DNA of 64,000 nucleotides from Bacteroidaceae bacterium (lineage in GTDB: Bacteria; Bacteroidota; Bacteroidia; Bacteroidales; Bacteroidaceae): positions 1 through 64,000 of the forward strand of contig JAFNXL010000008.1 of assembly GCA_017379075.1 (NCBI GenBank). The letters are read 5' to 3'. A program made the translations under genes and the position numbers. Under the pieces are notes generated by a model that worked only from the letters and a program-made list of their open reading frames with translations, had not been told where the DNA came from and ran no database searches. This document shows, in pieces, positions 17,756 to 26,191 of the stretch (the stretch's first letter is position 1; each line of letters opens with the position of its first letter).

Positions 17756-19609
17756 ATGGCAGATTCATTAGAAGTGAAAGAACTGGATCAAGTTGTGGTT
17801 CGGTTTTCCGGTGATTCCGGCGACGGTATGCAGCTGGCCGGAAACATCTTCTCTACGGTGTCTGCAACCGTAGGAAACAGTATCAGTACATTCCCGGACT
17901 ATCCGGCAGACATCCGCGCTCCGCAAGGCTCGCTCACTGGCGTTTCGGGTTTTCAGGTTCACATCGGCGCCGGTCAGGTTTATACGCCAGGCGATTTGTG
18001 CGATGTGTTGGTGGCAATGAATGCCGCCGCGCTGAAGACACAGTATAAGTATGCCAAGCCCGGCGCGGCCATCATCATTGACACCGATTCATTCGGTCCC
18101 AAGGATTTGGAAAAGGCAGCCTTCGAGACCCCCGATTATCTGGGCGAGATGGGCATAGACCCCGACCGTGTGATTGCCTGCCCCCTGACCACCATGGTAA
18201 AGGATTGTCTCAAGGACAGCGGAATGGACGTAAAGAGCATGCTCAAGTGCCGCAACATGTTCGCGCTGGGACTGGTGTGCTGGTTGTTCGACCGCAATCT
18301 GGAAATCGCTTTCAATTTCCTGCGCGAGAAGTTTGCCAAGAAACCCGGAGTGGCAGATGCCAACATCAAGGTTATCCAGGCCGGATACGACTACGGACAC
18401 AACACACACAGCAGTGTGGCAAACGTATATCGCATTGAGACCAAGAACAAGGTGCCCGGCCGTTATATGGACATCACCGGCAACAAGGCCACTGCCTATG
18501 GTTTCATTGCCGCTGCCGAGAAGGCCGGCTTGAAGCTCTACCTGGGCAGCTATCCCATCACTCCTGCCACAGACGTGTTGCATGAGCTGAGCAAGCACAA
18601 GTCTCTTGGTGTTACCACCGTGCAGTGCGAGGACGAAATCGCAGGCTGCGCATCCAGTGTGGGCGCCTCTTTCGCCGGTGCGTTGGCTGTTACCTCAACC
18701 TCTGGCCCCGGCATCTGCCTCAAGAGCGAGGCCATGAACCTGGCTGTCATTATGGAGCTTCCTCTGGTGGTGCTCGACGTACAGCGTGGCGGACCGGCAA
18801 CCGGACTGCCCACCAAGAGCGAGCAGACTGACTTGTTGCAGGCGCTCTTCGGCCGTAACGGCGAAAGCCCCATGCCTGTGATGGCTGCCATCAGCCCCAC
18901 AGATTGTTTCGACGCCGCATACGAAGCCTCAAAGGTGGCTCTGGAACACATGACACCCGTGGTGCTGCTTACCGATGCATACGTGGCTAACGGTTCTGGC
19001 GCGTTCAAACTGCCCAACCTGGCCGAGTATCCCGAAATCAATCCTCCTTATGTGCCCCAGGAACTCTTGGGCGAGTGGACACCCTATATGCGTGCCGAGA
19101 ACGGAACCCGCTACTGGGCTGTGCCTGGCCGCGAGGGCTTCACCCACATCTTGGGCGGACTGGAAAAGGACGACAAGACAGGTGCCATCAGCACCAATCC
19201 CGAGAACCACGACTTGATGACACGCAAGCGTGCGCAGAAGATTCAGAATATTCCCGTGCCCAATCTGGAAGTGCTGGGCGACAGTGAGGATGCCGACCTG
19301 CTCATCGTAGGCTTTGGCGGAACATACGGCCACTTGCGTGCCGCTATGGACGAGATGCGTGCCGCCGGAAAGAAGGTGGCTATGGCACACTTCCGCTACA
19401 TCAATCCGCTGCCCGCCAATACAGCCGAGGTGCTGAAGAAGTATCCCAAAGTGGTGGTGGCAGAGCAGAACATGGGCCAGCTGGCCGGATGGCTGCGCAT
19501 GAAGGTGGACGGTTTCTGTCCTGCCCAATATAATGAAGTCAAGGGCCAGCCCTTCAAGGTGAGCGAACTGGTTGAGGCTTTCGGTAAACTGATTAACGCT
19601 TTACTTTAA
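17756..19609 (+). CDS. korA: 2-oxoacid:ferredoxin oxidoreductase, alpha (gamma-alpha fused) subunit
   Basis: A 617-residue subunit of a KorAB-type enzyme that oxidatively decarboxylates 2-oxoglutarate (or a related 2-oxoacid) to the acyl-CoA while reducing ferredoxin. The N-terminal about 190 residues are the gamma domain (RFSGDSGDGMQLAGN). The pyruvate-ferredoxin-type alpha domain follows, with GSYPITPATDVLHELSKH and the ECEDE-like segment VQCEDEIAGCASSVGAS. It is cytoplasmic. korB starts 12 bases after the stop. The 2-oxoglutarate assignment rests on the fused KorA architecture; substrate range is not proven. Confidence 0.9.
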   Translation: MADSLEVKELDQVVVRFSGDSGDGMQLAGNIFSTVSATVGNSISTFPDYPADIRAPQGSLTGVSGFQVHIGAGQVYTPGDLCDVLVAMNAAALKTQYKYAKPGAAIIIDTDSFGPKDLEKAAFETPDYLGEMGIDPDRVIACPLTTMVKDCLKDSGMDVKSMLKCRNMFALGLVCWLFDRNLEIAFNFLREKFAKKPGVADANIKVIQAGYDYGHNTHSSVANVYRIETKNKVPGRYMDITGNKATAYGFIAAAEKAGLKLYLGSYPITPATDVLHELSKHKSLGVTTVQCEDEIAGCASSVGASFAGALAVTSTSGPGICLKSEAMNLAVIMELPLVVLDVQRGGPATGLPTKSEQTDLLQALFGRNGESPMPVMAAISPTDCFDAAYEASKVALEHMTPVVLLTDAYVANGSGAFKLPNLAEYPEINPPYVPQELLGEWTPYMRAENGTRYWAVPGREGFTHILGGLEKDDKTGAISTNPENHDLMTRKRAQKIQNIPVPNLEVLGDSEDADLLIVGFGGTYGHLRAAMDEMRAAGKKVAMAHFRYINPLPANTAEVLKKYPKVVVAEQNMGQLAGWLRMKVDGFCPAQYNEVKGQPFKVSELVEAFGKLINALL

Positions 19610-19621
19610 ATTCCAACAGAC

Positions 19622-20623
19622 ATGTTTACAGCAAACGATTATAAAAAGGGCCAGCCCCGTTGGTGTCCGGGATGTGGAGACCACTTCTTCCTGGCCAATC
19701 TGCACAAGGCCATGGCCGAGATCGGTGTGGCTCCATGGGAGACTGCCGTTATCAGCGGTATCGGCTGCAGCAGCCGTCTGCCCCATTATATGGCCACATA
19801 CGGCATGAACACCATTCACGGTCGTGCGGCAGCCATTGCCACCGGCGTAAAGGTGGCCAATCCCCGCCTCTCTGTATGGCAGGTGAGCGGCGACGGTGAC
19901 GGACTTGCCATCGGCGGCAATCACTTCATCCACGCCAATCGTCGTAACATCGACCTGAATATGATTCTCCTCAACAACCGCATCTATGGTCTGACCAAGG
20001 GACAGTACAGCCCCACCAGCCCTCGCGGTTTTGTCAGCAAGTCATCACCCTATGGAACGGTGGAGGATCCCTTCCGTCCGGCAGAACTCTGCTTCGGTGC
20101 GCGTGGCAACTTCTTTGCCCGTGCCGTTGCCACAGACGCTCCCGGCACCATTGAAATCCTGAAGGCGGCTTACCAGCACAAGGGCGCATCCGTATGCGAG
20201 ATTCTGCAGCATTGCGTCATCTTCAACAACGGCGCCTACGATGATGTATATAATAAGGACGGCCGTGCCAAGCGTGCCATCTATGTACAGCACGGCAAGC
20301 CTCTGGTATTTGGCGAGAACAACGAGTTTGGTCTGGTTCAGGAAGGCTTCGGACTTAAGATTGTGGAAATCGGAAAGGACGGCGTTACCATGGACGACAT
20401 TCTGGTACACGATGCACATTGCCAGGACAATACCCTGCAGCTCAAGCTTGCCCTGATGGGCGATGGCGATGGATTCCCCGTGGCACTTGGTGTCATCCGC
20501 GATGTGGAGGCTCCCACCTACAATGACGCCGTAGAGGCGCAGATTGAGGAAGTGAAGGCCAAGAAACCTTATCACAACTTCGCCGAGCTGTTGGAAACCA
20601 ACGACATCTGGGAAGTAAAGTAA
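19622..20623 (+). CDS. korB: 2-oxoacid:ferredoxin oxidoreductase, beta (TPP-binding) subunit
   Basis: The 333-residue partner of korA that binds thiamine pyrophosphate and a [4Fe-4S] cluster. The N-terminal WCPGCGDH and GIGCSSRLPHY supply cluster cysteines. The TPP motif is VSGDGDGLAIGGNHFIHANRRN-like, with GDGDGLAIGGN followed by NLNMILLNN-type residues. The length is normal for KorB. It lies 12 bases downstream of korA, and ddh begins 15 bases after its stop, so the three may share a transcript from the promoter at 17675. Confidence 0.93.
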   Translation: MFTANDYKKGQPRWCPGCGDHFFLANLHKAMAEIGVAPWETAVISGIGCSSRLPHYMATYGMNTIHGRAAAIATGVKVANPRLSVWQVSGDGDGLAIGGNHFIHANRRNIDLNMILLNNRIYGLTKGQYSPTSPRGFVSKSSPYGTVEDPFRPAELCFGARGNFFARAVATDAPGTIEILKAAYQHKGASVCEILQHCVIFNNGAYDDVYNKDGRAKRAIYVQHGKPLVFGENNEFGLVQEGFGLKIVEIGKDGVTMDDILVHDAHCQDNTLQLKLALMGDGDGFPVALGVIRDVEAPTYNDAVEAQIEEVKAKKPYHNFAELLETNDIWEVK

Positions 20624-20638
20624 CATAAAGGCAAGTCT

Positions 20639-21541
20639 ATGGAGAAGAAGACAAGAGTGGCCATTGTTGGCTACGGTAACATAGGCCAGTATGCTTTGCA
20701 GGCACTGCAGGCTGCCCCCGACATGGAGGTGGCCGGCATTGTGCGCCGCAAGGGCGCGGAAGATTGTCCGCCCGAAATCGCCTCGTACAAGGTGGTGAAA
20801 ACGCTCGCTGAGCTTGAGGACGTGGACGTGGCTTTGCTTGCCACTCCCACCCGCAGCGTGGAGCAGTTTGCCCTTGAAGCATTGGCGCTGGGCATCAACA
20901 CTGTGGACAGTTTCGACATTCACACCCAGATTGTGGCCTTGCGCAATACCTTGGGCGAAGCGGCTCGCAAGCATGGAGCCGTCAGCGTAATCAGCGCCGG
21001 ATGGGATCCGGGTTCAGACAGCGTGGTGCGCACACTGATGGAAAGCCTGGCTCCCCAGGGTATCAGCTATACCAACTTCGGCCCTGGTCGCAGCATGGGA
21101 CACAGTGTGGCCGTGCGTGCCATCGAGGGTGTGCGCGATGCGCTGAGTATGACCATTCCCGTGGGTACCGGCATTCATCGCCGCATGGTGTATGTCGAAC
21201 TGGAAGAAGGTGTAGACTTCAAGACCGTTGAAGCAGCAGTGAAGGCCGACCCTTATTTCGTGAACGACGAGACGCATGTCAAGCAGGTGCCCTGCGTGGC
21301 CGATCTCAATGATGTGGGCCATGGTGTCAATCTGGTGCGTAAGGGTGTGAGTGGAACCACACACAACCAGCTCTTCGAGTTCAACATGCGCATCAACAAT
21401 CCTGCCCTCACTGCCCAGGTGATGGTCAATGCAGCCCGTGCCAGCATGAAGCAGCAGCCCGGAGCCTATACAATGATTGAGATTCCGGTCATTGACTATC
21501 TTCCCGGCAACCGTGAGGAGATAATCGCACATTTGGTGTAA
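20639..21541 (+). CDS. ddh: meso-Diaminopimelate dehydrogenase
   Basis: A 300-residue NADPH-dependent enzyme converting L-tetrahydrodipicolinate and ammonia to meso-diaminopimelate in one step, feeding lysine and peptidoglycan synthesis. The N-terminal Rossmann motif is VAIVGYGNIGQ. Family blocks DSFDIHTQI, SAGWDPGSDSVVRTL and FGPGRSMGHSVAV are visible. Length and start are normal. It sits 15 bases after korB with no obvious functional link. A glycosyltransferase follows 17 bases downstream. Confidence 0.95.
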   Translation: MEKKTRVAIVGYGNIGQYALQALQAAPDMEVAGIVRRKGAEDCPPEIASYKVVKTLAELEDVDVALLATPTRSVEQFALEALALGINTVDSFDIHTQIVALRNTLGEAARKHGAVSVISAGWDPGSDSVVRTLMESLAPQGISYTNFGPGRSMGHSVAVRAIEGVRDALSMTIPVGTGIHRRMVYVELEEGVDFKTVEAAVKADPYFVNDETHVKQVPCVADLNDVGHGVNLVRKGVSGTTHNQLFEFNMRINNPALTAQVMVNAARASMKQQPGAYTMIEIPVIDYLPGNREEIIAHLV

Positions 21542-21558
21542 CTTTTATAAAATAAACT

Positions 21559-22521
21559 ATGCACGCACAGCATCACCCGACTGTGGAGCGCAGAGAACCC
21601 TTGATCACCTTTGTGGTTCCCTGTTACAATCTTCCCGGCGAGTGGATCTGTGCGTGCATAGATAGTATTCTGGCCCTTCCGCTCAAAAGGGAAGAGCGCC
21701 AGGTGCTGGTCATTGATGACGGATCCGAAACCCCTGTCTCGGAATGTCTTTCCGGCTATGGAGATGAAGTGCAATGTGTGCGTCAGCCCAACGGCGGACT
21801 CAGTGCGGCACGCAATACCGGAATGGACCGCGCCTCCGGCACCTATATCCAGTTTGTCGACGGAGATGATGAGTTGTTGCCGTCGGCCTATGCGCAGTGT
21901 ATCCGCATGCTGAAAAGCGACGCTCCGGATATGCTGCTTTTCCGTTTTCAAGGGCAGGGGACAGCCTCGCTTCCTGTCATGGACGGCACAGCCTATATGC
22001 GGCGGTACAATCTTCGGGCATCGGCCTGCGCCTATCTTTTCCGCCGTTCATTGTTGGGCAACCTCCGTTTTATTCAGGGTATTCTGCACGAGGATGAGGC
22101 TTTTACGCCACAGCTGATGCTGCGGGCAGACAGCGTGTTGGATACGGGCTGTGCGGCTTATGCCTATCATCGCCGTTCGGGGTCCATTACCACCCACAAA
22201 GACCCTGCTCATGTACATCGCCGTCTTGCCGACAAAGAAGCCGTAGTGATGATGTTGGACAAATTGACCCAGCATCTTCCTTTGCAACAGTCACAGGCTC
22301 TTCGCCGCCGTGTCTCACAGCTCACCATGGATCTCATGCTGGACACCATCCGTCTCACTTCCAGTGCGCATCCCTTGCTGCAACTTGTACAACGGTTGCG
22401 GAACAACGGCTTGTATCCGCTCCCTCCCTATCATTATACCCCCGCTTATTTCCTTTTCAGTCAGCTCTCCTCATCCCGCATCGGACTCCTCTTTTTACGA
22501 TGCCTTTTCACCCTGTTTTGA
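21559..22521 (+). CDS. Family 2 glycosyltransferase
   Basis: A 320-residue GT-A fold transferase using a nucleotide-sugar donor. FVVPCYNLPGEW opens the domain, LVIDDGS binds the nucleotide, NGGLSAARNTGMDRA is typical of CPS/EPS-type GT2 enzymes, and FVDGDDELLP carries the DxD metal site. The C-terminal about 100 residues are helical and not diagnostic. Donor and acceptor are unknown. It is the last intact gene before an AT-rich segment of broken genes. Its last bases overlap a leucine-rich-repeat remnant on the other strand. Confidence 0.9.
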   Translation: MHAQHHPTVERREPLITFVVPCYNLPGEWICACIDSILALPLKREERQVLVIDDGSETPVSECLSGYGDEVQCVRQPNGGLSAARNTGMDRASGTYIQFVDGDDELLPSAYAQCIRMLKSDAPDMLLFRFQGQGTASLPVMDGTAYMRRYNLRASACAYLFRRSLLGNLRFIQGILHEDEAFTPQLMLRADSVLDTGCAAYAYHRRSGSITTHKDPAHVHRRLADKEAVVMMLDKLTQHLPLQQSQALRRRVSQLTMDLMLDTIRLTSSAHPLLQLVQRLRNNGLYPLPPYHYTPAYFLFSQLSSSRIGLLFLRCLFTLF

Positions 22522-22880
22522 ACGTCCGGAATTTGTGTAATTGCCACGTTCTTGAAAATTTACAAGCATGTTTATCTACATTCTTAAAGGCACGGTAAGA
22601 AGAAGGTGGAGTTATAGTATGGCAAACTAAAGTACCCAAACCAATGCAATTGTAAAAGACATAACGGCCAATCCTGGTAACACCACCTGGAATTGTTACT
22701 GACTCCAGCCCTGTACAGCCATTGAATGCGTCATCTCCTATACTTGTTACGCTACTGGGAATATCTGTGTTTTTGCATCCGGCAAGCAGTTCATTACGCC
22801 TAGTGTCTATTATTGCATTACAATTATCCCGGGAGTCATAATACTTATTTCCCGCATCTACTATAATAGATGCAAGTGCA
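22508..22880 (-). pseudogene. Remnant of a BspA-like leucine-rich-repeat surface protein
   Basis: Read on the minus strand, an open frame without a start carries typical LRR_5/BspA repeats: NKYYDSRDNCNAIIDT, LLAGCKNTDIPSSVTSIG, DDAFNGCTGLESVTIPGG and RIGRYVFYNCIGLGTL. Intact BspA-like proteins have many such repeats and a signal peptide. Here only about two repeats remain. A stop codon lies just upstream of the repeat region in the same frame, and the tail runs into the end of the glycosyltransferase gene. It is a decayed fragment. Confidence 0.75.
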
Positions 22881-22891
22881 GAATACTACCG

Positions 22892-22909
22892 AAGTATTTG
22901 CAAATACTT
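22892..22909. repeat. 18-base perfect palindrome
   Basis: AAGTATTTGCAAATACTT is its own reverse complement. It lies between the LRR remnant and the next broken gene. A related TTGCAAAT occurs at 22923-22930. The interval 22911-23053 otherwise shows nothing recognisable. Confidence 0.7.
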
Positions 22910-23053
22910 TTATATCAGCTACTTGCAAATTAAACGGTAGAAAGGTGATGTCACTGATTCTATGAGGCAAAAAGAGTGAGATTTTAACGTTTTTAACTTT
23001 CTTAAACGTGCGCAGGATTCAACAATCATGTGCAAATAACAATCTGCAAATTA

Positions 23054-23295
23054 TTAGTATCTATTCTTATTATAGAATTTTTCACCTTCTTCATATGTAG
23101 CAATATATTCTGAATATTTACCTCCAAATAGTCCTTGCTTAATTGGTGGCCAGTTATTTTGATCTACTCCTGCTTGTTTAAAGAAATTTGTATAGAAATC
23201 ATCCTCGTTTCTTAAAAGCGAAACTCGCTTATTAACGAATCCTCCGATGGGGAACCAATTATCTGCAATTCTTTGGCATTTAATTCTGTTGCCAT
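23054..23295 (-). pseudogene. Small unknown gene broken by a frameshift
   Basis: From the ATG at 23293-23295 the minus strand reads MATELNAKELQ, then loses frame. One frame over, coding-like sequence continues to TAA at 23054: RIADNWFPIGGF, VNKRVSLLRNEDDFY, TNFFKQAGVDQNNWPP, GLFGGKYSEYIATYEEGE. At the junction the sequence holds one AAAGAATTGC. A second tandem AAAGAATTGC would restore ELQRIADNW in a single frame of about 83 residues. A 10-base slippage deletion is therefore the simplest explanation. I do not recognise the family. Other possibilities are programmed frameshifting or assembly error. Confidence 0.55.
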
Positions 23296-23308
23296 ATGTG
23301 CCAATTTA

Positions 23309-23779
23309 TTACGATTTCTTCAGGGTTTTATTTAGCCATCTTGTTACATCATTTGATTTATTGAAAGGATTGCGCCTTAGATAATTATCGAAGTCTGCAA
23401 GTTCATTTATCTCATATTTTCCTGTAGATTCGTCACATGTTGCATTATTGCAGAGGAATGAATCAATAATATTTGTGAGAGAACTTTTAAGAATGAGATT
23501 ATCGTATAGATACAGAGTGTTGATGGATACGACCATAATAGGTTTACAAACCATATCTGATAATATTATTTCTGGCTTTTTCTCAATTTCTTCGTAAAAC
23601 CATCGATTCAAGATGGAGAGTAATCCTGGTTGAAGTAATCTAACATCTTCAAAAACAATCATTGGGTAATAGGAAACTTCGTTAGGAATACTTTTATCCC
23701 ACTCAAATGTATCTGCTTCTATTGAATCAATATGATTAATGAGTTGACCAACTCCAATTGGTTCTGGTTCCCCTTGGCT
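23309..23779 (-). pseudogene. Headless open frame, 3' remnant of an unknown gene
   Basis: The frame is open from just after a TAA at 23780-23782 to its stop at 23309, about 156 codons. The first ATG comes only 39 codons in (23662), yet the upstream part also reads like protein (QGEPEPIGVGQLINHID, then EWDKSIPNEVSYYP). The rest includes MIVFEDVRLLQPGLLSIL and ends WLNKTLKKS. No family is recognised. It abuts the stop of the AlbA_2 gene by about 11 bases and overlaps nothing. A truncated gene is more likely than a short complete one. Codon use is more AT-rich than in the surrounding housekeeping genes. Confidence 0.5.
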
Positions 23780-23790
23780 TTAGGGAATGA

Positions 23791-25164
23791 TTATGTGTTA
23801 AGCACCCACACTCCATCATTATCCTTGCCTTCATGCTTTAGAATTCCTTTCTTCTGTAAAGTAGAGAGGTCTCGTTCGATGGTGCGTTGGCTCACCGACA
23901 AAGTCTCCGACATTTGTTTGCCGGTGATTGTCGGGGACTCCTTGATAAGATTGAGTATTTTTCGCTGACGCTCAGTAAGTTTCGTCTCCGACATGTCTCC
24001 GTCATGGTCTCCGACATTCGGGGTGTCAGAAGAGGCAAAGATGATGGTCTGGAATTGGGTCGGAGTAGATTTGAACTTGGGCTTTAGCTCGTCCTTATAA
24101 CCTTCCAAGGCTTTGGTCTCATTACAGATGCGTGTGAGTCCACTGCCTCGTTTCTCCATATAGTCAAGTTGAGCCATTACGTTTGAAAGAATGGGATTGC
24201 GCCTTTCAGAAGACACATCTTTGATGTCCAAATCCTGTATCAGCATGCCATTGTACATTCCACCCGGGGATGTTACAGTGAGTCGGTTATCGTATATGTC
24301 AAGATGTACTTCACCGCCCATCACAGCGTAATCACGATGGATGAAGTGGTTTACCATTGCTTCCAGAACGGCACGCTCCGCATACTCCGGCTTGTTCTTT
24401 CTTCCATCAGGCAGTTTCTCCCAGCCTTTCTTGGTGTTTGACTTCACAAAGTTCATGGCTTCACGAAGTAGCATGAGGACATTGCCTGTAAATTCTGAAT
24501 CGTTGATGGCGTCGCCCTTTTCTTTTCCATCCCAACGGGTGCAATAAAGACGAGACTGCCAGAATGGACAATCATCAGCAAACAATGCGCCAGCATTCGT
24601 AAGGTTTCCAGCACCGGTTACAAGACCAAATGATAATAGGTACTTCTTGTCCCATTCTTGTTTAGTGCGGTCTTTGAAAGTATTTGCTAATATCGTGAAA
24701 GCATAGTCTTCAATCTTATAATCTGTGTGTAGGGAATCATAGGTTTTATTAGAACCTTTCAGTACCAAACGTACCATTTGCTCTGCCGTGGCTGGAAGAC
24801 TCTCATCACCGACACGGACAAAGGCAATGCGCTGACCATCGCCAACGTAGTAATATGGGGTATAATGCCCGGCATTGACTTTGAGTTGCAATATGTGTAA
24901 ACCATCTACATCATGAGGAATCGTTTCCAACTCTGGTAGAGGATCCATGTAATCGCGTATCCTACTACTGATGGCCTCGCATACATGCTGCACGTCATCA
25001 AGTCCTTTGACGATGCCGTCATTATCAATGCCAAAGAAAAGAGAACCACCCAAGCCATTGGCAAAAGCGCTTACGCTCTTTAACCAACTCTTAGGTTTCT
25101 TCTCTTCAAGCATCACCTTGAAGTCGTATGCTGTACATTCAGCTATCAGACTATTCAAATCCAT
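23791..25164 (-). CDS. AlbA_2/Schlafen-type ATP-binding transcriptional regulator
   Basis: A 457-residue protein of the divergent AAA-4/AlbA_2 group common on bacterial accessory islands. The N-terminal AlbA_2 domain (about residues 1-125) contains FANGLGGSLFFGIDNDG. A GHKL-like C-terminal ATPase part shows EAMVNHFIHRDY, YDNRLTVTSPGGM and KRGSGLTRICNE. A winged helix near residues 395-450 (RQRKILNLIKESPTITG, SQRTIERDLSTLQKKG) would bind DNA. Some relatives regulate or guard mobile elements, but function varies. It is the only intact gene in the 22.5-26.6 kb segment and has its own promoter. Confidence 0.85.
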   Translation of the reverse strand: MDLNSLIAECTAYDFKVMLEEKKPKSWLKSVSAFANGLGGSLFFGIDNDGIVKGLDDVQHVCEAISSRIRDYMDPLPELETIPHDVDGLHILQLKVNAGHYTPYYYVGDGQRIAFVRVGDESLPATAEQMVRLVLKGSNKTYDSLHTDYKIEDYAFTILANTFKDRTKQEWDKKYLLSFGLVTGAGNLTNAGALFADDCPFWQSRLYCTRWDGKEKGDAINDSEFTGNVLMLLREAMNFVKSNTKKGWEKLPDGRKNKPEYAERAVLEAMVNHFIHRDYAVMGGEVHLDIYDNRLTVTSPGGMYNGMLIQDLDIKDVSSERRNPILSNVMAQLDYMEKRGSGLTRICNETKALEGYKDELKPKFKSTPTQFQTIIFASSDTPNVGDHDGDMSETKLTERQRKILNLIKESPTITGKQMSETLSVSQRTIERDLSTLQKKGILKHEGKDNDGVWVLNT

Positions 25165-25191
25165 TTGGCTGCTAATCTTATATTTTGGTTA

Positions 25192-25199
25192 CAAAGGTA
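25192..25199 (-). promoter_or_regulatory. -7 promoter element of the AlbA_2 gene
   Basis: TACCTTTG on the minus strand lies 28 bases upstream of the ATG at 25164. No clear -33 TTTG is seen. Confidence 0.65.
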
Positions 25200-25249
25200 C
25201 AAATTTTAATCGAGAATGAGACATTAAATATTCTAAATAAAAAGAGGAT

Positions 25250-25573
25250 ATGATAACCATAGGATGCAAATCGCTAGCCCCTTTATGCAAGGACTATGAA
25301 TTTGTGTTAAATGACAAAAAACAATTTGCAGAACTCATTGCCAAGTTGGTGATGGGGTGAAGTCGTCATGTCAGTAGGTTGATAAAAAATCTCGATCCTC
25401 ACTATCCTGATGTGGATAAGGCTACTATTCAGTTTCAATTGGATGTACTAAATGGTGGTGATACCACGAAAATAGATGTCCTATCTTGAAAATCATTAAA
25501 TAGCGAAAAGTGGAAAAGTCGCTTGCGTTCATTTCTCCAGAACAGCAAAAACTGGTATCTCCCTGCTCCATAA
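25250..25573 (+). pseudogene. Unknown 107-codon frame interrupted by two in-frame TGA codons
   Basis: From the ATG at 25250 one frame runs to TAA at 25571-25573 and is broken only by TGA at 25358-25360 and 25487-25489. The three pieces read MITIGCKSLAPLCKDY to AKLVMG, then SRHVSRLIKNLDPHYPD to TTKIDVLS, then KSLNSEKWKSRLRSFL to WYLPAP. There are no frameshifts and the composition is protein-like throughout. TGG also occurs twice (25511, 25553). Two Trp-to-stop transitions in a young pseudogene, or origin in a phage or element that reads TGA as Trp, would both fit. No family is recognised. It is divergent from the AlbA_2 gene. Confidence 0.5.
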
Positions 25574-25654
25574 AACCATTTTGATATAATTCGTCGAACT
25601 TACATTATTAATATAATGTTTGAGTATGTATAACACCGTTTTTTACATCACGAT

Positions 25655-25742
25655 GTAAATGAATTTACCCTTCGATGTAAGTGGACTTACCTCGCTATGT
25701 AAACGGATTTACGCTTAAGGGTAAATCCGTTTACAATTCAAT
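25655..25742. repeat. 22-base palindrome array A (GTAAAT/ATTTAC)
   Basis: Four 14-base palindromes (6-2-6) start exactly 22 bases apart at 25655, 25677, 25699 and 25721: GTAAATGAATTTAC, GTAAGTGGACTTAC, GTAAACGGATTTAC, GTAAATCCGTTTAC. Unit 2 carries paired changes that preserve the palindrome, and unit 4 is the exact reverse complement of unit 3. A degenerate half unit (TTTAC at 25642-25646) is in register upstream. The 8-base spacers share a CGAT/CTAT-like end. There is no coding potential. Confidence 0.9.
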
Positions 25743-25907
25743 GTTAGGGGTGTGTAAACACAAGTTATTGTGTGTCAGTCTTTAATGTGTGCTGTGCTTT
25801 GACGTGCAATTGATGTTTTAGGGCAAATCAAATGTGATTGGGGTGGGGGTAAGAAAAGAATGTACTTTCGCACATAATCGGCAAATGCCCCACATCTCTA
25901 TTGTGCA

Positions 25908-26012
25908 AAAGTTTGCGTACCAGCTAACTTACACTGCAGTACCTATCAGTTGAAACTCCAGTACCAATTGGCTGGTACTGTAGTACCAGTTTATGATGTA
26001 CCAAGTTGGTAC
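25908..26012. repeat. 22-base array B (GGTACT/AGTACC)
   Basis: GTACC recurs at 25917, 25939, 25961 and 25983, exactly 22 bases apart. The best unit, GGTACTGTAGTACC (25974-25987), is a perfect 6-2-6 palindrome. Earlier units at 25952 and 25930 keep the right half (AGTACC) with decayed left halves. A perfect 15-base palindrome built from the same word, GTACCAAGTTGGTAC, follows at 25998-26012. Between arrays A and B (25743-25907) I see only a G-rich, TGTG-rich stretch. Confidence 0.85.
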
Positions 26013-26034
26013 TGCGATGCGTTGACTTGGTTCG

Positions 26035-26100
26035 GACAATACATTGTCTTAGCCTTGACAATACTTTGTCACAGGAAAGGCAATCTTTTGTCAAATCTTT
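26035..26100. repeat. 22-base array C (GACAAT/ATTGTC)
   Basis: Three 14-base units start 22 bases apart at 26035, 26057 and 26079: GACAATACATTGTC (perfect 6-2-6 palindrome), GACAATACTTTGTC and GGCAATCTTTTGTC. A weak in-register relative lies at 26013. The architecture is the same as array A but the word is different. Confidence 0.85.
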
Positions 26101-26191
26101 TTACCTCTTCTTTTTCTGTAATGTTGGTGTATTTTGACGTAAAAATGGTACAAATGCATCAAAAAGCGAATAACCCCCTAATACAGGGTTT

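Noticed and set aside
25358..25489. Selenocysteine at the in-frame TGA codons
   Set aside because: No clear hairpin follows either TGA, no selenoprotein family match, and two TGAs in so short a frame is unusual for Sec.
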